Part shown: positions 9,680-10,304 of the stretch, one piece after another
Layout of the letters: every line of letters begins with the position of its first letter
Numbering within the stretch: position 1 is the first letter of the stretch
DNA from: Anaerolineae bacterium
GTDB lineage: Bacteria > Chloroflexota > Anaerolineae > DUEN01
Assembly: GCA_021159845.1 (NCBI GenBank)
Contig: JAGHDS010000335.1
Location: 1-10,304, forward strand
Length of the DNA stretch: 10,304 nt
Reading direction: 5' to 3'
Translations under genes and position numbers: made by a program
The notes under the pieces: model-generated
The model's input: only the letters and a program-made list of their open reading frames with translations
Databases searched by the model: none
Told to the model about the DNA's origin: nothing

Positions 9680-10012
9680 TCATGCTGTCTCGATGTAGGG
9701 AGCGAATCGTCGCAGCAGCCGATGCTTGGGCATAGCACCGATTACGCGCTCTACCTCCTGTCCATCCTTGAATAGGATCACAGTCGGAATGCTCATGATA
9801 CCGTAAGTCATCGTGACGTTTGGGTTCTCGTCGACGTCCAATTTGGTTAATTTCACCCGGCCATCGTATTCCTCGGCGATTTCCTCCAAGACAGGGGAGA
9901 TCAGCTTGCATGGGCCACACCACTCTGCCCAGAAGTCGGTTAACACAGGAACATCCGATTTCAATACCTCTTCCTCAAAGGTTTCATCCGTTACATCAAT
10001 TGGCTTACCCAT
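9680..10012 (-). CDS. trxA: Thioredoxin
   Basis: This 110-residue cytosolic thioredoxin is a dithiol-disulfide reductant for many substrates, itself reduced by thioredoxin reductase. The active site is WCGPC (W31-C35), followed by Lys36. D26 is the buried Asp, P76 in SIPT is the cis-proline opposite the active site, and G92 lies in the conserved RVIGA strand. The length is typical for the family (about 105-110). The ATG at 10012 is chosen because AGGAGG lies 8 bases upstream; a longer reading from GTG 10042 would add ten residues that cover this ribosome site. The gene converges on the tubulin-like operon with the decayed insertion fragment between them. It has its own promoter about 215 bases upstream, so it is probably a single-gene unit unrelated to the operon. 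No reductase gene is in the window. Confidence 0.96.
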   Translation of the reverse strand: MGKPIDVTDETFEEEVLKSDVPVLTDFWAEWCGPCKLISPVLEEIAEEYDGRVKLTKLDVDENPNVTMTYGIMSIPTVILFKDGQEVERVIGAMPKHRLLRRFAPYIETA

Positions 10013-10020
10013 ACGCACTG

Positions 10021-10026
10021 CCTCCT
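10021..10026 (-). promoter_or_regulatory. trxA: Ribosome binding site of trxA
   Basis: On the minus strand a perfect AGGAGG lies 8 bases before ATG 10012. It decides the start in favour of the 110-residue thioredoxin over the GTG at 10042. Confidence 0.85.
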
Positions 10027-10204
10027 GATTGATCGCTGTCACCGCCGGGCCTCGCTGTCATCCAGGAACGAACAAGCTGCTTCACTCACCATCTATGCTC
10101 TTGGCCTCTCAGACTTTAGAACAGGAGAGCCTCAAAATCGAGACACGGCAGTTTGGGGAAAAACAGGTGAAGTGAAAGCTACTCTCTATCTCCATTTATC
10201 TTCC

Positions 10205-10218
10205 GACCGCGAGCGGTC
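10205..10218 (-). other. Hairpin at the 5' end of the trxA leader
   Basis: GACCG pairs with CGGTC around a CTCG loop as read on the minus strand, about 11 bases after the predicted transcription start. No T run follows, so it is not a terminator. Stem-loops at the extreme 5' end often protect mRNA from decay, which is a plausible role here. Confidence 0.4.
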
Positions 10219-10235
10219 TCACATTCACAGAAATT

Positions 10236-10264
10236 ATTATACTAGTGGCCACGTGACTTGTCCA
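10236..10264 (-). promoter_or_regulatory. trxA: Sigma70-type promoter of trxA
   Basis: Read on the minus strand: -35 TGGACA (10264-10259, five of six to consensus), an exact 17-base spacer, then a perfect -10 TATAAT (10241-10236). The spacer holds the palindrome GTGGCCAC (10245-10252) overlapping CACGTG, a position where a repressor could block RNA polymerase, though no regulator is identified. This is the best promoter in the window. Confidence 0.65.
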
Positions 10265-10304
10265 GTTATTGGTACCCAGTAATTGTTCACCGTTGGGGTA
10301 AGAG

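Larger units (their letters stand above)
10013..10229 (-). promoter_or_regulatory. trxA: Long 5' leader of trxA
   Basis: If transcription starts about 7 bases after the -10 box (near 10229), the leader is about 215 nt, long for a thioredoxin gene. It begins with a short hairpin (10205-10218, GACCG/CGGTC around a 4-nt loop) and contains a possible 28-codon frame (10195 down to 10109) that opens 5 bases after GGAAG. A second, 17-codon frame (10092 down to 10039) has no good ribosome site. I recognise no riboswitch class here. It may be plain spacer. Confidence 0.4.

Noticed and set aside
9603..9698. A 31-codon + strand frame between the insertion debris and trxA
   Set aside because: It has no ribosome site, runs into the 3' end of trxA on the opposite strand, and resembles nothing known.
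10013..10042. GTG start that would lengthen thioredoxin by ten residues
   Set aside because: The extension overlaps the perfect AGGAGG of ATG 10012, and the shorter protein has the normal family length.

Overview
The window looks like chromosomal DNA from a Chloroflexota bacterium (Anaerolineae-like; the class is a guess). It is GC-rich. The first gene ends in a Thr-Pro stalk followed by a short LYLPLML-type tail, a C-terminus I associate with secreted Chloroflexota proteins. No taxonomic marker gene is present, so this placement is inference.

Layout: (1) Positions 1-135 are the 3' end of a secreted Thr/Pro-rich surface protein, closed by a clear hairpin terminator (171-199). (2) A roughly 300-base leader without a convincing gene follows (200-507). 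(3) Three large genes lie on the + strand with short gaps (55 and 69 bases), almost certainly one operon (508-9377). They encode a secreted, single-pass membrane protein with a von Willebrand A (VWA) domain and three tandem Ig-like repeats; a tubulin/FtsZ-superfamily protein with an intact GGTGSG phosphate loop; and a second protein colinear with the tubulin-like one, in which that loop is destroyed and two transmembrane helices have been gained. (4) Positions 9378-9679 hold a decayed insertion-sequence fragment. (5) A convergent thioredoxin gene (trxA, 9680-10012, minus strand) has a good sigma70-type promoter and an unusually long leader of about 215 nt.

The operon is the centre of interest. 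Tubulin-like proteins (the Tubulin_2-type family, related to the 'FtsZ-like' families described by Makarova and Koonin in 2010) were predicted to work with VWA proteins in membrane remodelling. This locus fits that idea and adds a membrane-anchored, apparently GTPase-dead tubulin-like partner. A working model, which is inference only: the VWA protein senses or binds something outside the membrane and reaches the cytosol through a C-terminal tail of about 130 residues. The soluble tubulin-like protein assembles on the inner face, and the degenerate membrane-bound paralogue anchors or caps it. Sequence alone shows neither polymerisation nor the cargo.
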